This document shows positions 46,078 through 59,411 of a stretch of 64,000 bases of DNA, piece after piece. The notes below the pieces were generated by a model. The model searched no databases. It worked only from the letters and a program-made list of their open reading frames with translations, and was not told the origin of the DNA. Source of the DNA: Garcia nutans (lineage: Eukaryota; Streptophyta; Magnoliopsida; Malpighiales; Euphorbiaceae). The DNA lies in assembly GCA_947685225.1 (NCBI GenBank), contig CANTUV010000002.1, positions 248,001 through 312,000 of the forward strand, read 5' to 3'. The translations under genes were made by a program, and so were the position numbers. The number at the start of each line of letters is the position of its first letter. The first letter of the stretch is position 1.

Positions 46078-46564
46078 AAAATCTTCTAATCCACTCTTAA
46101 TCCTTAATAATTAATGTGAAATTTGATGGAATTGAAGGAGTAAAACCTCCCTTTTTCATCCATGGACTTCGACCAAGAGAGGGGGGAAGAAGAAGAAGGG
46201 AAAAGATGATAAGTTTTGACATTTCTTCCTTTCATCCAACAATGTGTATTTATATATATGTTAAATAGAAATTAATTCATTGATATTTAATATTTAACAT
46301 TTATGCTCTTCCACCCTAAATAATTTTAATTTCTATTTATTATTATTTGATTTATTTATTTACTTTGACTTTTACTTTTGACTTTTTGTCTTTTATGAAA
46401 GTGTGTATATTAGGTAAATGTTATATATATACCATGTATATACTGTATATATCCAATGTATTTAATATGTATACATTAGGTATATATGATACATGTATCT
46501 CTCCAACACTCTAATTGTCTTTCACATTAATTATCCTATTGTATTTAAAATCACGAGTGTTACA
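46078..46564 (-). mobile_element. X1: older antisense LTR, right part with outer edge
   Basis: On the minus strand the LTR would start TGTAACACTCGTG at 46564. Toward the left it has ATATACC repeats and a GAAGAAGAAGAAG tract, the same order as the R1 LTR end. The right flank lacks a polypurine complement, so this is a 5' or solo LTR. Confidence 0.55.
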
Positions 46565-47289
46565 GGCCAGGCTTCAGGCTAGGGGTAAACCCAGCCTAAT
46601 CCAGTCTGTGTACATGCCTAGATAGTTTATGAGGTGTTTAGATTAACACTGTTAGCCCTTTTAAGTTTTAACGTGAAAAATCTGAGAATCAAGCTGAGGA
46701 TGTCAAACTCTATTCAAAGTAAGAATATTATCGATTTTTACAGTTTCACTATTGAGATTGATAGTATCCTAACCTAGCTTGATATTTATTGATAAAATAG
46801 GATTCTTAAAATATCACTTCATTCGTATCAACTATTTTATGTATCAAAATGCAACCTGATGAGTTAAATTATGTCAATTCTGTTCAAACCACCTTATCTC
46901 ATAATTGGAAACATGGTTTAGATTGAGAAATAGCTAAACCGATCTGTAAAATAAAGAAGAGACATGGAGATCGTTGGCACGACATCTTTATTCTCAAAGT
47001 CAAAACTTTCACTATTGAATAAGCAAAAGGGAGAAACTAATTATCAAAAAGCTCTATGTGAACAGGTATTCTATTCAATATTCTAATTATCAAATTCGAT
47101 AATGGGAATATCGAACTTGATATCATGCTTTATTTTTACAATCATTTATATTTCTTATTACTTTTCTATTTCTTTTCATTTTGAGTCAACTCATTTTATT
47201 AAAATCCTTAATCATTTAATATATGGCATTCATACATATATCTCATCCTTTTTAGATCAAATGTATATAGGCCCTTGATGTAATTTTCT
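46565..47289. other. Intergenic, nothing recognised
   Basis: AT-rich, no open frame of note. Starts with GC-richer GGCCAGGCTTCAGGCTAGG. It may be host sequence next to X1. Confidence 0.4.
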
Positions 47290-47798
47290 TTTGTGCATAA
47301 ATATAGTAGATATATTTAGTTATGTAATTTATTTATTTTCCCATAATTTATTCAGACTGATTGTATTTGGCATGTTTTTACTCTTGTGGATGCCTATTTA
47401 TTATTTCCACACCATACATCATGCGACATATGAATGTATTTTGGATGCATGTTCTATTTTTTTTTATTTGTCTTCTAAATCTTAGTAAATGATATTCTAA
47501 ATATTTACAATTTGATAATATGTGAATAATAAAGGAGGTTGGTTCTAATAAACGGAGCATATGTGGGTAGTAGGAAATATCCTACTATTCTCATATGTAC
47601 CTAACTTTCTAAACCTTGTAGAGGGATATGAATTCCTCATGGAATCAAGAGTATGCTACTTTCCTATCTTTTCCTAATTTATGCCAAGTGGCAAATGCAT
47701 CATTCACAGGGGCCTTAGCCTGTTGGATCCCTAAGGTCAAGACTCTAATAGTATATATAGGTTACAAAACCTCCAGGATCGTCCAACCAGTGCTCACA
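47290..47798 (+). mobile_element. Divergent Tat LTR, 3' part
   Basis: Keeps the order of the Tat LTR end: GGCATGTTTTTACTCTTGTGGATGCC (one hairpin with changed but paired stem), AAGGAGGTTGGTTCTAAT, TATGTACCTAACTTTCTAAA, GATATGAATTCCTCATGGAAT, GGGGCCTTAG, and TGCTCACA at the end. No PBS follows. An old fragment or a related family. Confidence 0.65.
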
Positions 47799-49784
47799 CC
47801 TAGTTATGAAAATTTAGCTCATGATAGAAATAAAATAATTCTCAAAATAAGAAAACATCACGATACAAATTATTAGCACAAGAGAAAGAGAAATAAAATG
47901 TTGAGAAAACAAAGAAATAGTTGATAATCACAAGCCTAACATTGATTTCTCTTTAATGAGCATATCCTTTCTTTTTTCCCAAATTCAATTCTTAAATGAT
48001 TTGTTTCCGATCTTTTTTTTAATGCAATTCATTAATAGATTAAAAAGTATATCTAAAAGGTACAAATAAAATTATACAATTTTGAAGTACATAAAATGTA
48101 CATAACTATTGAAGTTACTAGATATCTTCGAACTTCTTCGACATAGAATACTGAATAATGATAATATACTGTGAACAATTTGACTTCAAACGGGATACTC
48201 ATTTCATCTATCATCAGTCATCATTCATATAGAAAGAATACCTCCATTAGAGAATGAAAACAATCTCTATTATAGAAGATTAAACTTTCATTAGAGAAGG
48301 ATATATAACCTTTAAATAAAGAAGGATAAAATTTCATAACAAAAATTTAAATTGTATTTCTAAAAGATAAAAAAATAAAAAAAAGAGCAAATTCTAAATT
48401 TCATATCTATAGTGATCTAAAAAATTATTTTAAAAACGAACCACAAATGAAAATAGACAAAACTAAAAAGAGAATAACATAAAAATAAAAAATATATGAA
48501 AATAAGAACAAACTCTAAATTTCAAATCTATATTGATCTAAAAATTATTTTGAGAACAAAAAAAAAACAAAGCTAAAATAGAACAATACAAAATAGGAAA
48601 AATAAAGAAAGACAGATGGGGCTATTGCTCGTTATGAACTAATGACAGTCCTCCTCTCTAATTAGAAGAAGGAAAAAACTTATGAAAATTTAGATAAAAG
48701 AAGCTGGCTAGGGTTTTTTGTGTTCTTGTTTCTAGTCTTTCTTTTTTCTATTTCTTATATGATTTCATATCTTTCTGGCGATCCAAATTCTACTTTAATT
48801 AGAAGATAATAAATAAATATCACAAAATAAAAATTATCCTCAACTTACAGGTATAAGAATCCTAAAATGACTTAGTATTTTCTTCAAAAAATATATCATA
48901 ACTTTCTCTTAATAAATTTAATAATTGTCTCTAACTATAAATATTGCTTCTTTTCTAGCAGATTAGAATTGATAAAACGTGTTCATGGCGTTATATCTGT
49001 TTTAATTTTCTACCATTTCAACATCTGAAACAGACTCATAATAGATAAGGTGTGTTCGCATCATATCTGCTAGAGTTTTCTACTCAACTTTCTCCAAAAA
49101 TTTCAAATGCACATAGCGTAAACTCATTTTAGTTTTGATCTTCAATTTCCATCTTTTCAAATAAAAATATAATTAGAAATTAATAATTTAGCATAAAATA
49201 CTATCAAAATGCAAAAAAATATACTATAAAATATGGATATTTTGCAGTTTATCAAATATAAAAAGAAAAAACAATGGAAAAATAAATTAGAATATAAAAT
49301 AAACTTAATAAGAAAAAGTAGAAGATAATAATGGAATTGAAATTAACACTGAATATGCTCAAAATACATATATAAATTTATAATGAAGACGTGCAAAGAG
49401 TATTTACAAAGTAATATTAATAGATCCAACATTTTTATGGGATAATGATTATATTTTATTATTTCAATTAAATTAAAATAAAAAGTTATTTTTTCAATAA
49501 AAAATGTCATTTTTTCAAGAATACTAAAAATTTCACCTAAATATATTAGATATGAAAATTTTTGTTTACCCAAGGTGCATAGTCTTATGTATCAATAAGT
49601 AATAAGATATAATCAAAATAACTCTTTTTTATTTTTTTTCCTAATTAAAAGACATCAATTTTTTTATTTTACATCAATTTTTTATTTTATCAATTTTTTT
49701 CTCCTATATTAAAATGATATATACATCGAGACCTGTTAATAATAGATTCGGATGTACTATAGCAAAACGATATTGATAAGATCT
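47799..49784. other. AT-rich intergenic sequence
   Basis: No gene recognised. It contains A-rich runs and a tandem duplication at 48388-48600. Confidence 0.4.
48388..48600 (+). repeat. Tandem duplication of about 115 bp
   Basis: Two copies, 48388-48500 and 48508-48600, sharing CAAATTCTAAATTTCATATC or its variant, TGATCTAAAAAATTATTTT and AAAACTAAAA blocks, with moderate divergence. Confidence 0.65.
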
Positions 49785-51480
49785 CTAGGTAAGATTTTGA
49801 GCCATTTGACTCATATGTGCATATTATATAAATTTTTTCTTTTTCTTTTTTCGTGGTTGACTAATAATATGTATTGTTGGGATGGCTTTTGAAATTGAGC
49901 ATTTTACCAGAAATTCAACTCTATTTGCAGTTTCACGCTACCTTTTCCCCATGTGTTTTTCTAGAAAATCAAGAAAATTTTTGGATGCATACAATGCCTA
50001 TATTTTTTTTTTTAAAAAAAAAAATTACACTTTATGGCCAGCTAATAATAAATCCAACCCTTCTTTTTGTTTTAATAACCCAAATTTCAGTTGAGACATT
50101 GAAATAGCAAAAGCCAGAGGCAGAGGCAGATTCACTTGCTTCAAAATAGAATCAAGAATTACCAGACAAGTACAAAAAGATTGCTGAATTTAGAAATGAG
50201 TGGAATGATAAAAAAAAAACACCTTTTACCAATAATTTTACACTATTTAGTACTAAATGGTTAATAGTTTTAAAAATTAAAAATAAAAATAAATAAAACA
50301 TACATAGTTAGGTGACAAATGGCAAGCTCAGAACATAAATTCGTCAAAAAGAAACATGTCCAAAACAAAAAAAAGACTCCTCTAATTTCCTTTTTGTCAA
50401 AAGTGAACTCAACTCAAATCCTGATTTTCTTGATTTTCTTAATTTTGAGCCATTTGACTCATACGTGCATATTATATAAATTTTTTCTTTTTCTTTTTTC
50501 GTGGTTGACTAATAATATGTATTGTTGGGATGGCTTTTGAAATTGAGCATTTTACCAGAAATTTAACTCTATTTGCAGTTTTACGCTACCTTTTCCCCAT
50601 TTGTTTTTCTAGAAAATCAAGAAAATTTTTGGATGCATACAATGCCTATATATATATATTTTTTAAAATTACACTTTATGTCCAGCTAACAATAAATCCA
50701 ACCCTTCTTTTTGTTTTAATAACCCAAATTTCAGTTGCGACATTGAAATAGCAAAAGCCAGAGGCAGAGGCAGATTCACTTGCTTCAAAATAGAATCAAG
50801 AATTACCAGACAAGTACAAAAAGATTGCTGAATTTAGAAATGAGTGGAATGATATAAAAAAAGCCTTTTACCAATAATTTTACACTATGTAGTACTAAAT
50901 GGTTAATAGTTTTAAAACTTAAAAATAAAAATAAATAAAGCATACATAGTTAGGTGACAAATGGCAAGCTCAGAACATAAATTCGTCAAAAAGAAACATG
51001 TCCAAAACAAAAAAAGACTCCTCTAATTTCCTTTTGTCAGAAGCGAACTCAACTCAAATCCTGTCACCTTCCACAATTTCCAAAATTCTCCCAACTCCCA
51101 TGGATATTGATAAGATTTCTACACAGATTCTGGTAAGATTTTGTGCCATTTAACTCATGTATGTATTTTTTTTTTCATAAATTAGTCATTATTTAATATT
51201 TTAATTAATTTTTTTCTTACCAAAAATATGGCAAGTAATTTAAAAAAATAACTCATATGTGTATATTATATAATTTGTTTTTTTTTTTTCATTTTTCGTG
51301 GTTGACTAATATGTATTCGGATGGCTTTTGAGAGTGAGCATTTCACCAGAAATTCAGCTCTATTTACTGTTTCACGCTACCCTTTCCCTATTTGTGTTTC
51401 TATAAAATCTTTTCTAGAAAGTCAAGAAAATTATTGAATGCGTACCATGTATATATATATAAACAATACATTTTATGCTT
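49785..51480 (+). repeat. Three-copy direct repeat (~630 bp unit)
   Basis: Copies 49785-50420 and 50441-51064 are nearly identical (TTTGAGCCATTTGACTCATA ... GAACTCAACTCAAATCCTG). A third, partial and more diverged copy spans 51105-51480 and has an extra AT-rich stretch. Short open frames inside (start ATGGCTTTTGAAATTGAGC) are kept in two copies but resemble no known protein. The unit could be an old transposon or LTR piece. Confidence 0.8.
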
Positions 51481-52945
51481 GTAAAAAAGTAGTATTTTTA
51501 GTAATATCAAAAGTAGAATTATATATGTAAAATTAATCACGAGACTTATGAAGAGTATTTCCTTATAGATTTATGATATATATGAGACTTTTATTCTTAT
51601 TTTCTACAATCATGCAAAGTATTTAACTCATAATGCTCAATATTCTGTCCATCACATTTTTTGAATGTTATTATTTGATATTTTGAGGAATTAAAAGTGT
51701 GTATGGGATTTAAAATTTAATTATTGTTTTTATTAAGTTTAAAATTTTGTCTAATTTGACATTATATCTAATCTTGTAATTGTGTAATGCAGAAGAAAAA
51801 GAGAAAGAAAAATATTGTTTGACCGATTTGATTGCAATTCTGTCCTTTTATAATGACTCATATTATAATAATTGGGGATTATTGACCTTCACTGTATCCC
51901 TTCTTTCATTTATGTCAATAATTTTTTTTTCTTTGGGTTCCACGTGTGTCTAATAATTTCATGTCGAATACTGCAAATTAATGAAGATATGAGTTGGCTT
52001 TGAATTTTGTTTAATCACTCTGTTTAGTATTCCTGAAATTATGTTAGGTTTTTTTTTAAATTATATATGATATAGGAAACATTTAAAATTTAAATTCGAT
52101 ATTTGAATGAGAGTAACATATATTTCTAGCCAATAATGTGTATATGAAATAAGAAATTGAAATCAAATTATTAAAAAAAAAATTCTTATGCATTTATATA
52201 TTGATAAAATTAAATTTTATTAATTTTTTCATATTACTATATTCATTTTGATTCAGAACAAAAATTAATACAAATTTTAAAATATAATTATTATTTTATT
52301 ATTTTTTCAGTTATCTTGTACATATTAATTTTTAATATTTAAAATTATCAAAATATAATAAAAAAATTATCAAAATCTACCTAAACACAGGACCACTTAA
52401 AGAATATGCCCCTATCATGGAGCACATTGAAGGCAAGATAGAAACTGATAGATGGAATATCCTCGTCAGTTGAAGATGAAACAAACTCAAACAAATGAAA
52501 ACAAGAGAAACGTACAAGGTTCCATTATCACAACAAATAAGCAAATTCTGCACATCTTAGTGAAATTTAATTCAACCTACTCTCTTAATGGGATCATCAA
52601 ATGTACGTATATACAAAATACTAAATAATCAACATATTTTCTTACCACATTTCTCACTTTAATCCCTCGTATATTAAATAATGGTAGCGATTAAAATTTA
52701 TTTATTTTTATTAAATTAAAACTCTTCATTTTTAATCTTCACATTTCACGGTGTGGATTCAAATGGTATTAAAATTGAAGTGTCTTCTACTTGCAAAGCA
52801 ATATATCAAAGTTCGAGTGTAACGAGAAATAGATAAGATTATAGAGTAGTCTCTAAATGAGACACAAAATATCGGAGCCTGGATGTGATACTAAATAAGT
52901 AAGAGCTCTCATATAAAAAGCGGATGTGGTTATATAAGTTAGTCT
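51481..52945. other. AT-rich intergenic sequence
   Basis: No gene recognised. A less AT-rich stretch at 52385-52530 (ACCACTTAAAGAATATGCCC...) may be a worn exon or transposon piece, but I cannot assign it. Confidence 0.4.
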
Positions 52946-52948
52946 AAA

Positions 52949-55351
52949 CACTATAAGAAAATAGGTCTATACCGATGTAAAAATCATTATTTAGCAACAC
53001 AAAAAAAGCGTTACTAAATTGATTATCTACACAAAGAATTGTGTCGAAAAAAGTGTTTTTAAATACACCGTCGCCCCTAAAATGACGACATAAAAAATTA
53101 CATGGGTAAATTGCTCTCGACACTTTTCTTTGCATTGAAAATTGTATTTTTTGCAATGTAATGCTCAAACGTTGGTGATTATTACAGATAAAAATAAAGC
53201 GTCTTTTCATTAAATTGGAAATTGTATTTTTTTGCAACATAATGCTCAAATATCTGTAATTATTGCCGACAAAAATAAAGCGTTGATAAATTATATTTTC
53301 AACGCTTTTGTTGGCATTGAAAATTGTTATTTAATGATGCAAGCTCAAAGTATGGATAAGTATTTTTGACGTAGTTAAAGTGTTGATAAACTTAATTATT
53401 AACAACACAATCGAAAATCATTAGTAAATGTAATTTAACAACACATTTAATGCGTTATTATTTTAACCATATACTAAAAGCATTCCTAAATTATTAACAA
53501 CCAAACTAAAATGAAAGCCAATCAAATTAAAGTAAGTAAATCATATATAAGAGAAAATTTAACATAATATGACATTTTCCAGGAACATTTTTTAATTACT
53601 TAATATGTATATCTATATATATATATATATACACACACAGGGAGAAAATGCTTATACAAGAAAAAGTATATTATATAGTATATAACGGCACAAAAAAATA
53701 CATAACAAAGATAGAGAAATTACAATATCCTTATCAATCTATACTTGTTTACTCTATACAAAGTATGGAAAGCTACTTAGCTTTCACAAATAAAGAACAC
53801 CAAGTACATAATGCATCTGGCTCGAAGATCTAGATTATTCATCATTATAGACTCCAGGAATGGCTCTCTCTAATGCTACTTCAGATGTTATTCCATGACC
53901 CTTTTAGGCTCCACCAACATTGATGTTTAGAAGAACATATAAAAATAAAATATTCTAAATCAATTCGTATAATATAAGAAGAGAATAAAATCCATTCAAC
54001 AGCTTGTTAGTCTAAAAAATTAATATATTAAAAAAATGCACATCGCAGAAATTTTAATAAAAATTAATGCAAATACTTAATAATTATGTTTGGGATCGTG
54101 CTTGGGGAAAACGCCGCCATTTTTTACATTAATAGCCCACAAATATCTGCTCACTCTTAGAGCCTTAATTAGGAGTCGTTTGCTCTCAGGGTTCAAGCTA
54201 AAATGAAATTTTAAATCTTAATACTATTTTTAATCTAAAAAATATATTAATTTATTCTTTTAATCTTATTTCTAATTTTTAATTAAATTTACTTAATTAA
54301 ATGAGAAAAATAAGTAAATTGCATCCTCAATAACTTAATTTAAATATTATCTAATTTATTGTATTTATATATTTCAATTTTGTATTTTATTATTTACTTT
54401 AATTTGTTAAAATGTGTAGATACATATTATTTATATTAAACATAGGAAAATTACCAACATATTGAAAAAATAGTGATGGTAATTTGTCTAGAGATACCAT
54501 CACAAAAAAAAATAATTGTTTATAATATTATAAAAATATTGATAATTTTTAAAACATACAAGGTATAGTTCATTAAAAATACTATACTTGCGCATAAAAA
54601 AGTGTGTTTGCAATTTACTAAAATATTCAAATACTTTAAAAAAGTGTTGATAATGCTAAAATATGTTATAAATTTAACTAAGATATTAGTAAATATTGAC
54701 AAGTATATAATGTTGCCAACACTTTTATATTAGTGTAGGTAATGACACTAAAATAAATTAGTGTAAAAAATTATATATTGACATTTATATAACTCTCTAG
54801 ACGCTATTACAAAATGTTGACAATATTGTGTTGGAATTGATAAAATAAATATAACTACACAATTTAAAAGTGTAAATAAATTATTAAAAGTGCCAACACA
54901 AGGAAAAAAGTGTTTGTAATTTACCAGTGCTTAAGATATAACGTTGAAAAATATACTATTTTTATTATTTTATAAACAATATTGAAAAAATATTGGCAAT
55001 TTTGCCAACATTTATATTAGCATAAGAAATTATATAATAACACTTGTATAACACTCCCAACGTTCCAAAATTGTGTTGGAATTTGTAAAATATATAAATA
55101 CACATTAAAAAAATATAGATAAGTTATTAAAAATGCCAACACGAGTATAAACCGTTGGTAATTTATTGAAATATACCAACACTTAATAAATAATATCGAG
55201 AAATAATTTTTTATCATTATTTTGCCAATGCTATTAGATGAACGTCGGTAATTTTGCCAACACTTTATTTAAGCATCAGGAATTATTAACACTTATAAAA
55301 TCTAAATGCGTTGGCAAAATTATGTTGACATAGACCCCTTTTATTGTAGTG
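52949..55351. mobile_element. K1: CACTA element, non-autonomous (2403 bp)
   Basis: Left end CACTATAAGAAAATAGGTCT; right end in reverse complement CACTACAATAAAAGGGGTCT; both continue TAT..CGA/CAA. TSD AAA at 52946-52948 and 55352-55354. Subterminal regions hold many short repeats of the types GCGTTG, GCCAACACTTTTATATTAG and AATTTACCAACA in both orientations, as CACTA transposases need. No transposase frame is present; a minus-strand open stretch (GHGITSEVALERAIPGVYND) near 53835-53930 is unassigned. Confidence 0.88.
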
Positions 55352-55354
55352 AAA

Positions 55355-57711
55355 GTACAAGCTATATAGGTTTAGATGATAGAAAGGGTGGTTTTTACAA
55401 TAATGGACAAAAAAGAACAAGTGAAATTGAGGTCAAAATAGGTGCTTGGAATGTTGGATCTCTTATAGGTAAGTTGAGAAAACTTATTGATACTTTGGAG
55501 AGAAGAAAAATTAATATTGCTTGTATTCAAGAGACTTTATAGATGGGAGGAAAGAATAAAGAAATTAAGATTATGGGATATAAATTATGGTATATATGTA
55601 CGAGAACAAATAGAAATAAGAATGGAGTAGGTATAGTTTTTGATAAATATACTGTTATAGCGGTGAAGAGAATATGAGATAGTTAAGCTTGTGTTATAGA
55701 AGGAGACCATCAACATTTCCCCTCAGTTGAATTGGATGGGGAGAGTAAGCAAATATTTTGAAAAGAAATGGATGAGTTTATGCAAGACATTCTGAATGAT
55801 AAGAATATTTTTATAGGAGGAGATTCAAATGGACACGTAAAAATAGAGAACATATGTTTTGAGAATATGCATGGAGGATATGGTTTTGGAATTAGAAACA
55901 AAGAGGGAAAGAAGGTCTTGAGTTTATTATGGTATATGATTTCATACTAATGAATACACATTTTATAAAAAAGGAATTTCACCTAGTAACTTTTGAAAGT
56001 GGCCAAAATAAAAGCCACATTGACTTCATACTCACAAGAAAGGCGAATCGAGCTCTATGTAAGGACTGTAAAGTTATCCTAGGTGAGGCTTTGATCATTC
56101 AATATATGTCGATGTTTTTGGATGTAAAGATTAAGTGGTTGGCAAGGAGGCTTAAGAGGAATCAAATTCTTAAGACTAGGTGGTCGATGTTACAAGGGGC
56201 GAAACAAATGATGTTTGAGCATGAATTAGTAAAAATTGCAAGTTGAGATGTAGATATGAATATGTTAGAAAATGTATATTGGTAGGCATGTCTACAGCAA
56301 TAAAAGAAGTAGGTATAAAGATTCTTGGTTAATCTAAAGGATATAGTCATCCTTCCAAGGAGTCTTAGTGTAATGAAAAAGTGTAAAAAACAGTAAAAAG
56401 TAAAAGAGAATGGTATAAGAGATTGCTTAGGTATGGTAACAGTGAATTTAAGCAATACAAGCAAGTGAAAAAAAATGATAAAAAGACAGTTAGCCAAGTA
56501 AGAGTATAATTTTTGGAGAAGATTTATGAGAAACTCGGGATAAAGGAAGGGGAAAGGCTATTTATAATTTGGTTAAACTAAGAGAAAAAAAATGTTGAGA
56601 TTTAAACTAGGTTAATTGTACCAAAGATGAAGAGAATAGAGTTTTTGTTTGAGAGGAGAGCATCAAGAAAAGATGGAGAAGTTATTTTGAGGATCTCCAT
56701 AATGGAGACTATACTGAATACATTGAGGGTTTGGATATTATAGTAGAGAAAAATATGAAATACAATAGACAGATGAAATCTTCTGAAGTTAAAGAAGTCT
56801 TGAAGAGAATGAAAATCGACAAAGTCTATGGTCCAAATGAAATACCCATTAAGGTGTGGAAAGGTCTTGGAGATGTAGGAGTTGCCTAGTTGACTACTTT
56901 ATTTAATAAGATTATAAGTATAAAAAAATGTCTGATTAATGAAGACATAGTAGCTTGGTACTTACTTTCAAATTATAGAGGTAGAATGTTTATGAATCAC
57001 AAAATGAAATTGTGGGAGAGAGTTATAGAACACCATTTACATTTGATCACTTGTATCTCTCCAAATCAATTTAGGTTTATGCCTAGTCGATCAACTTAAA
57101 AGCAATCTTTCTTATTAGAGGTTTGACAAAAAAGTATAAGGAGATAATGTAGGATCTACATATGGTTTTTATCAACTTAGAGAAGGCTAATGATAGAGTT
57201 CTTACAGAAGTATTATGGTGGTCATGGAGTGCAAGAGGTATCAATTAGATATATTCAAGTCTTAAAGGATATATATGATGGAGTTATCACTAGTGTTCAT
57301 ACAATTGGAAGGGATACTAAAGATTTTTCTATTTCTACTAGGTTATACTAAGGTTCAGCTTTGAGCCCTATCTCTTTGCTTTCGTCATAGATGAGATAAA
57401 TGCATATACAATACCACATCCTATTGTGCATGATGTTCACGAATGATATTATGTTAATAGATAAGACCCAAGCTGGAATAAGCAGGAATTTGAAGTTGTG
57501 GAGAAGAATTTTAGAATCCAATGATTTTAAGTTAAAGAGAACTAAGACTAAGTATATGTATTGTAGGTTCAGCACTACGAAAGGAGAAAGGGAAGAGGTT
57601 TATTTTAGATAGTGTGGTAGTGTCTCAAAGCGTTTATTTTAAATATCTTAGCTCAAATCTTTAAGAAAAGATGGGGGTTATGAAGAAGATATTAGCCATA
57701 GTAATTTTATA
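55355..57711 (+). pseudogene. RTE-type LINE, endonuclease and reverse transcriptase part, decayed
   Basis: Non-LTR retrotransposon polyprotein. The endonuclease starts IEVKIGAWNVGSLIGKLRKL and INIACIQETL, with GGDSNGHVKIEN and SGQNKSHIDFILTRKANRAL further on, all typical of plant RTE elements. The RT part has KIDKVYGPNEIPIKVWKGLG, NYRGRMFMNHKMKLWERVIE, NQFRFMPSRST, LHMVFINLEKA and a degraded catalytic loop FTND where FADD is usual. Many stops and frame changes (for example 55540, 55675, 55930, 57096). It follows K1 directly and is interrupted by K2 after ...ILAIVILY. The start of the element is not visible. Confidence 0.88.
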
Positions 57712-57734
57712 TATCACTACAAGGAAAACTGAAT

Positions 57735-58345
57735 TAGACAACGCTTTCTGGCCGTTGTCTAATGAAGACAAAAATCGTTGTCTATTGAAGCGATGTCTGA
57801 TAGCATTTCAGACAACGGTTTTAAAACCATTGTCTGATGTAGGTTTGCACAACGATTTTTAATTTTATCAGACAACGGTTTTTGGCCGTTGTCTGATTAT
57901 GGTTCAGACAATGGTTTCTAATTTTTTAGACAACTATTTTTAACCGTTGTCTGATGGTTTCCACAACGGTTTCTAAATTGTCAGACAACGGTTTCTAAAT
58001 TTTCAGATAACAGTTTTTAACCGTTGTCTGATGAAGGTTTAGACAACGCTTTTTAACCGTTGTATGATGAAGATAAAAACCGTTATCTATTGAGGCGATG
58101 TCTGATTAAGGTTTATACAATGCTTTCTTATTAAAAACTGTTGTCTGATTAAGGTTTACACAACTCTTTCTTATTAAATATTGTTATCTAATGAAGGTTT
58201 ACACAACGCTTTTTAATTTTTCAGACAATGGTTAATTAATCTAAAACCGTTGTAGAAGGATGCTAAATACAACGGTTAATTAATGTGGCACACTGAATAT
58301 TAGACAATAGTTTCAATGTCCATTTTCATTTCACCACCATTGTCT
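57735..58345. repeat. K2 left subterminal repeats
   Basis: About 15-20 copies of ACAACGGTTTT and CCGTTGTCTGA in alternating orientation, many forming stems (for example GACAACGGTTTTTGGCCGTTGTC near 57870-57893). Confidence 0.9.
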
Positions 58346-58499
58346 GTTAAACTGTACATTATACATATAAGACAACACTTTACAATGGAGGATTGCAAAT
58401 TTGGGAATAAAAAAACCTTCACAAATTCAACCATTCAACATATTAACAAACTAAAAAAAATCAACACTATACATATATCACTGAATTATACTATTAACT

Positions 58500-58784
58500 T
58501 CAACTTGAATGACGCTTCATGAAATATTTGGCGAAGTCAATCCTAATCTCGTTGATGTCGGCATCACTATACTCCAAGTTGCCTCTGCGTAGCCACAATA
58601 TAAGTCAACAAAATTGCATTTTCCCCAAATTTTATAACTTAAGACTAAATAGGCAGACTTTAGAAGCGCAACTTACTTGTCAACAACCTCTATCCATTCC
58701 TGGCTAGCAATGCGACGTTTAAGAGGGTCCATGTGGTAGACTACCTCTCCCGTCAGATTTACAACAGTCAATACCCAGTGATTC
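58500..58784 (-). pseudogene. Ulp1-like cysteine protease (C48) gene end, CACTA-associated
   Basis: Two minus-strand exons with GT-AG boundaries. The first (58784 to 58677) reads NHWVLTVVNLTGEVVYHMDP then LKRRIASQEWIEVVD; the His-Trp is the catalytic His block of C48 proteases. The second (58584 to 58500) reads GNLEYSDADINEIRIDFAKY then FMKRHSS and TGA. Proteases of this family cleave SUMO-type tags; many plant CACTA elements carry such a domain in their own gene. The exon between them, which should hold the catalytic Cys block, is missing, so this is a remnant. Upstream exons are not recognised. Family call is by memory of motif order. Confidence 0.75.
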
Positions 58785-59411
58785 CTACGAAATAACAAAA
58801 TAAAATACAAGCAATTCTTCATATTTGGAAGAACATAACGCCAAACAATTCATTGAATAAAAAGTAATGCCAAAATTAAATAAACAATTCATGAATCAAT
58901 CACAGCAGCAACAAGCCAAACTTAAAGTAATGCCAAACTTAAATAAACAACAATATCATGTCATTTTCACAAATGAGGGAAAACAGGAACAAGATGGTCA
59001 AAACTGATAATGAAAAGTGATACTACTAACATTTATATATACGTACGGACATAATATATCTTTTATACTAAATTGCTGCTGCTTAAACAGGAACAAGAAG
59101 CACATAAGGTTTAACTACGATTACTGCTTCAATGCATATTGTCAAATTCATATTGTCAAATGCAGTAAATGAGAATTAAAAAATCTGAATAAATACAGAA
59201 CCGACAATGAAATAGTGATTTCAATCACCAAAATAGCAATCACAAAGGCTCAATTCATAACATCAATCACAATCACATACAGGATCAAGTAGTAAGGCAT
59301 TGCCTTATAAATCACACATACATATACCATTGTAATCCATGGATAAATAAGATGTATGATAAACAAAGCAACTAGGAGTTAGTCGAAAGAAAGTATATTT
59401 GGGATATATAC

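Noticed and set aside
49874..50751. Small frames kept in two copies of the three-copy repeat
   Set aside because: Copies are nearly identical DNA so conservation carries no coding signal; the frame is not kept in the third copy.
53648..53833. 61-residue protein inside K1
   Set aside because: No similarity recognised; AT-rich and without family marks.
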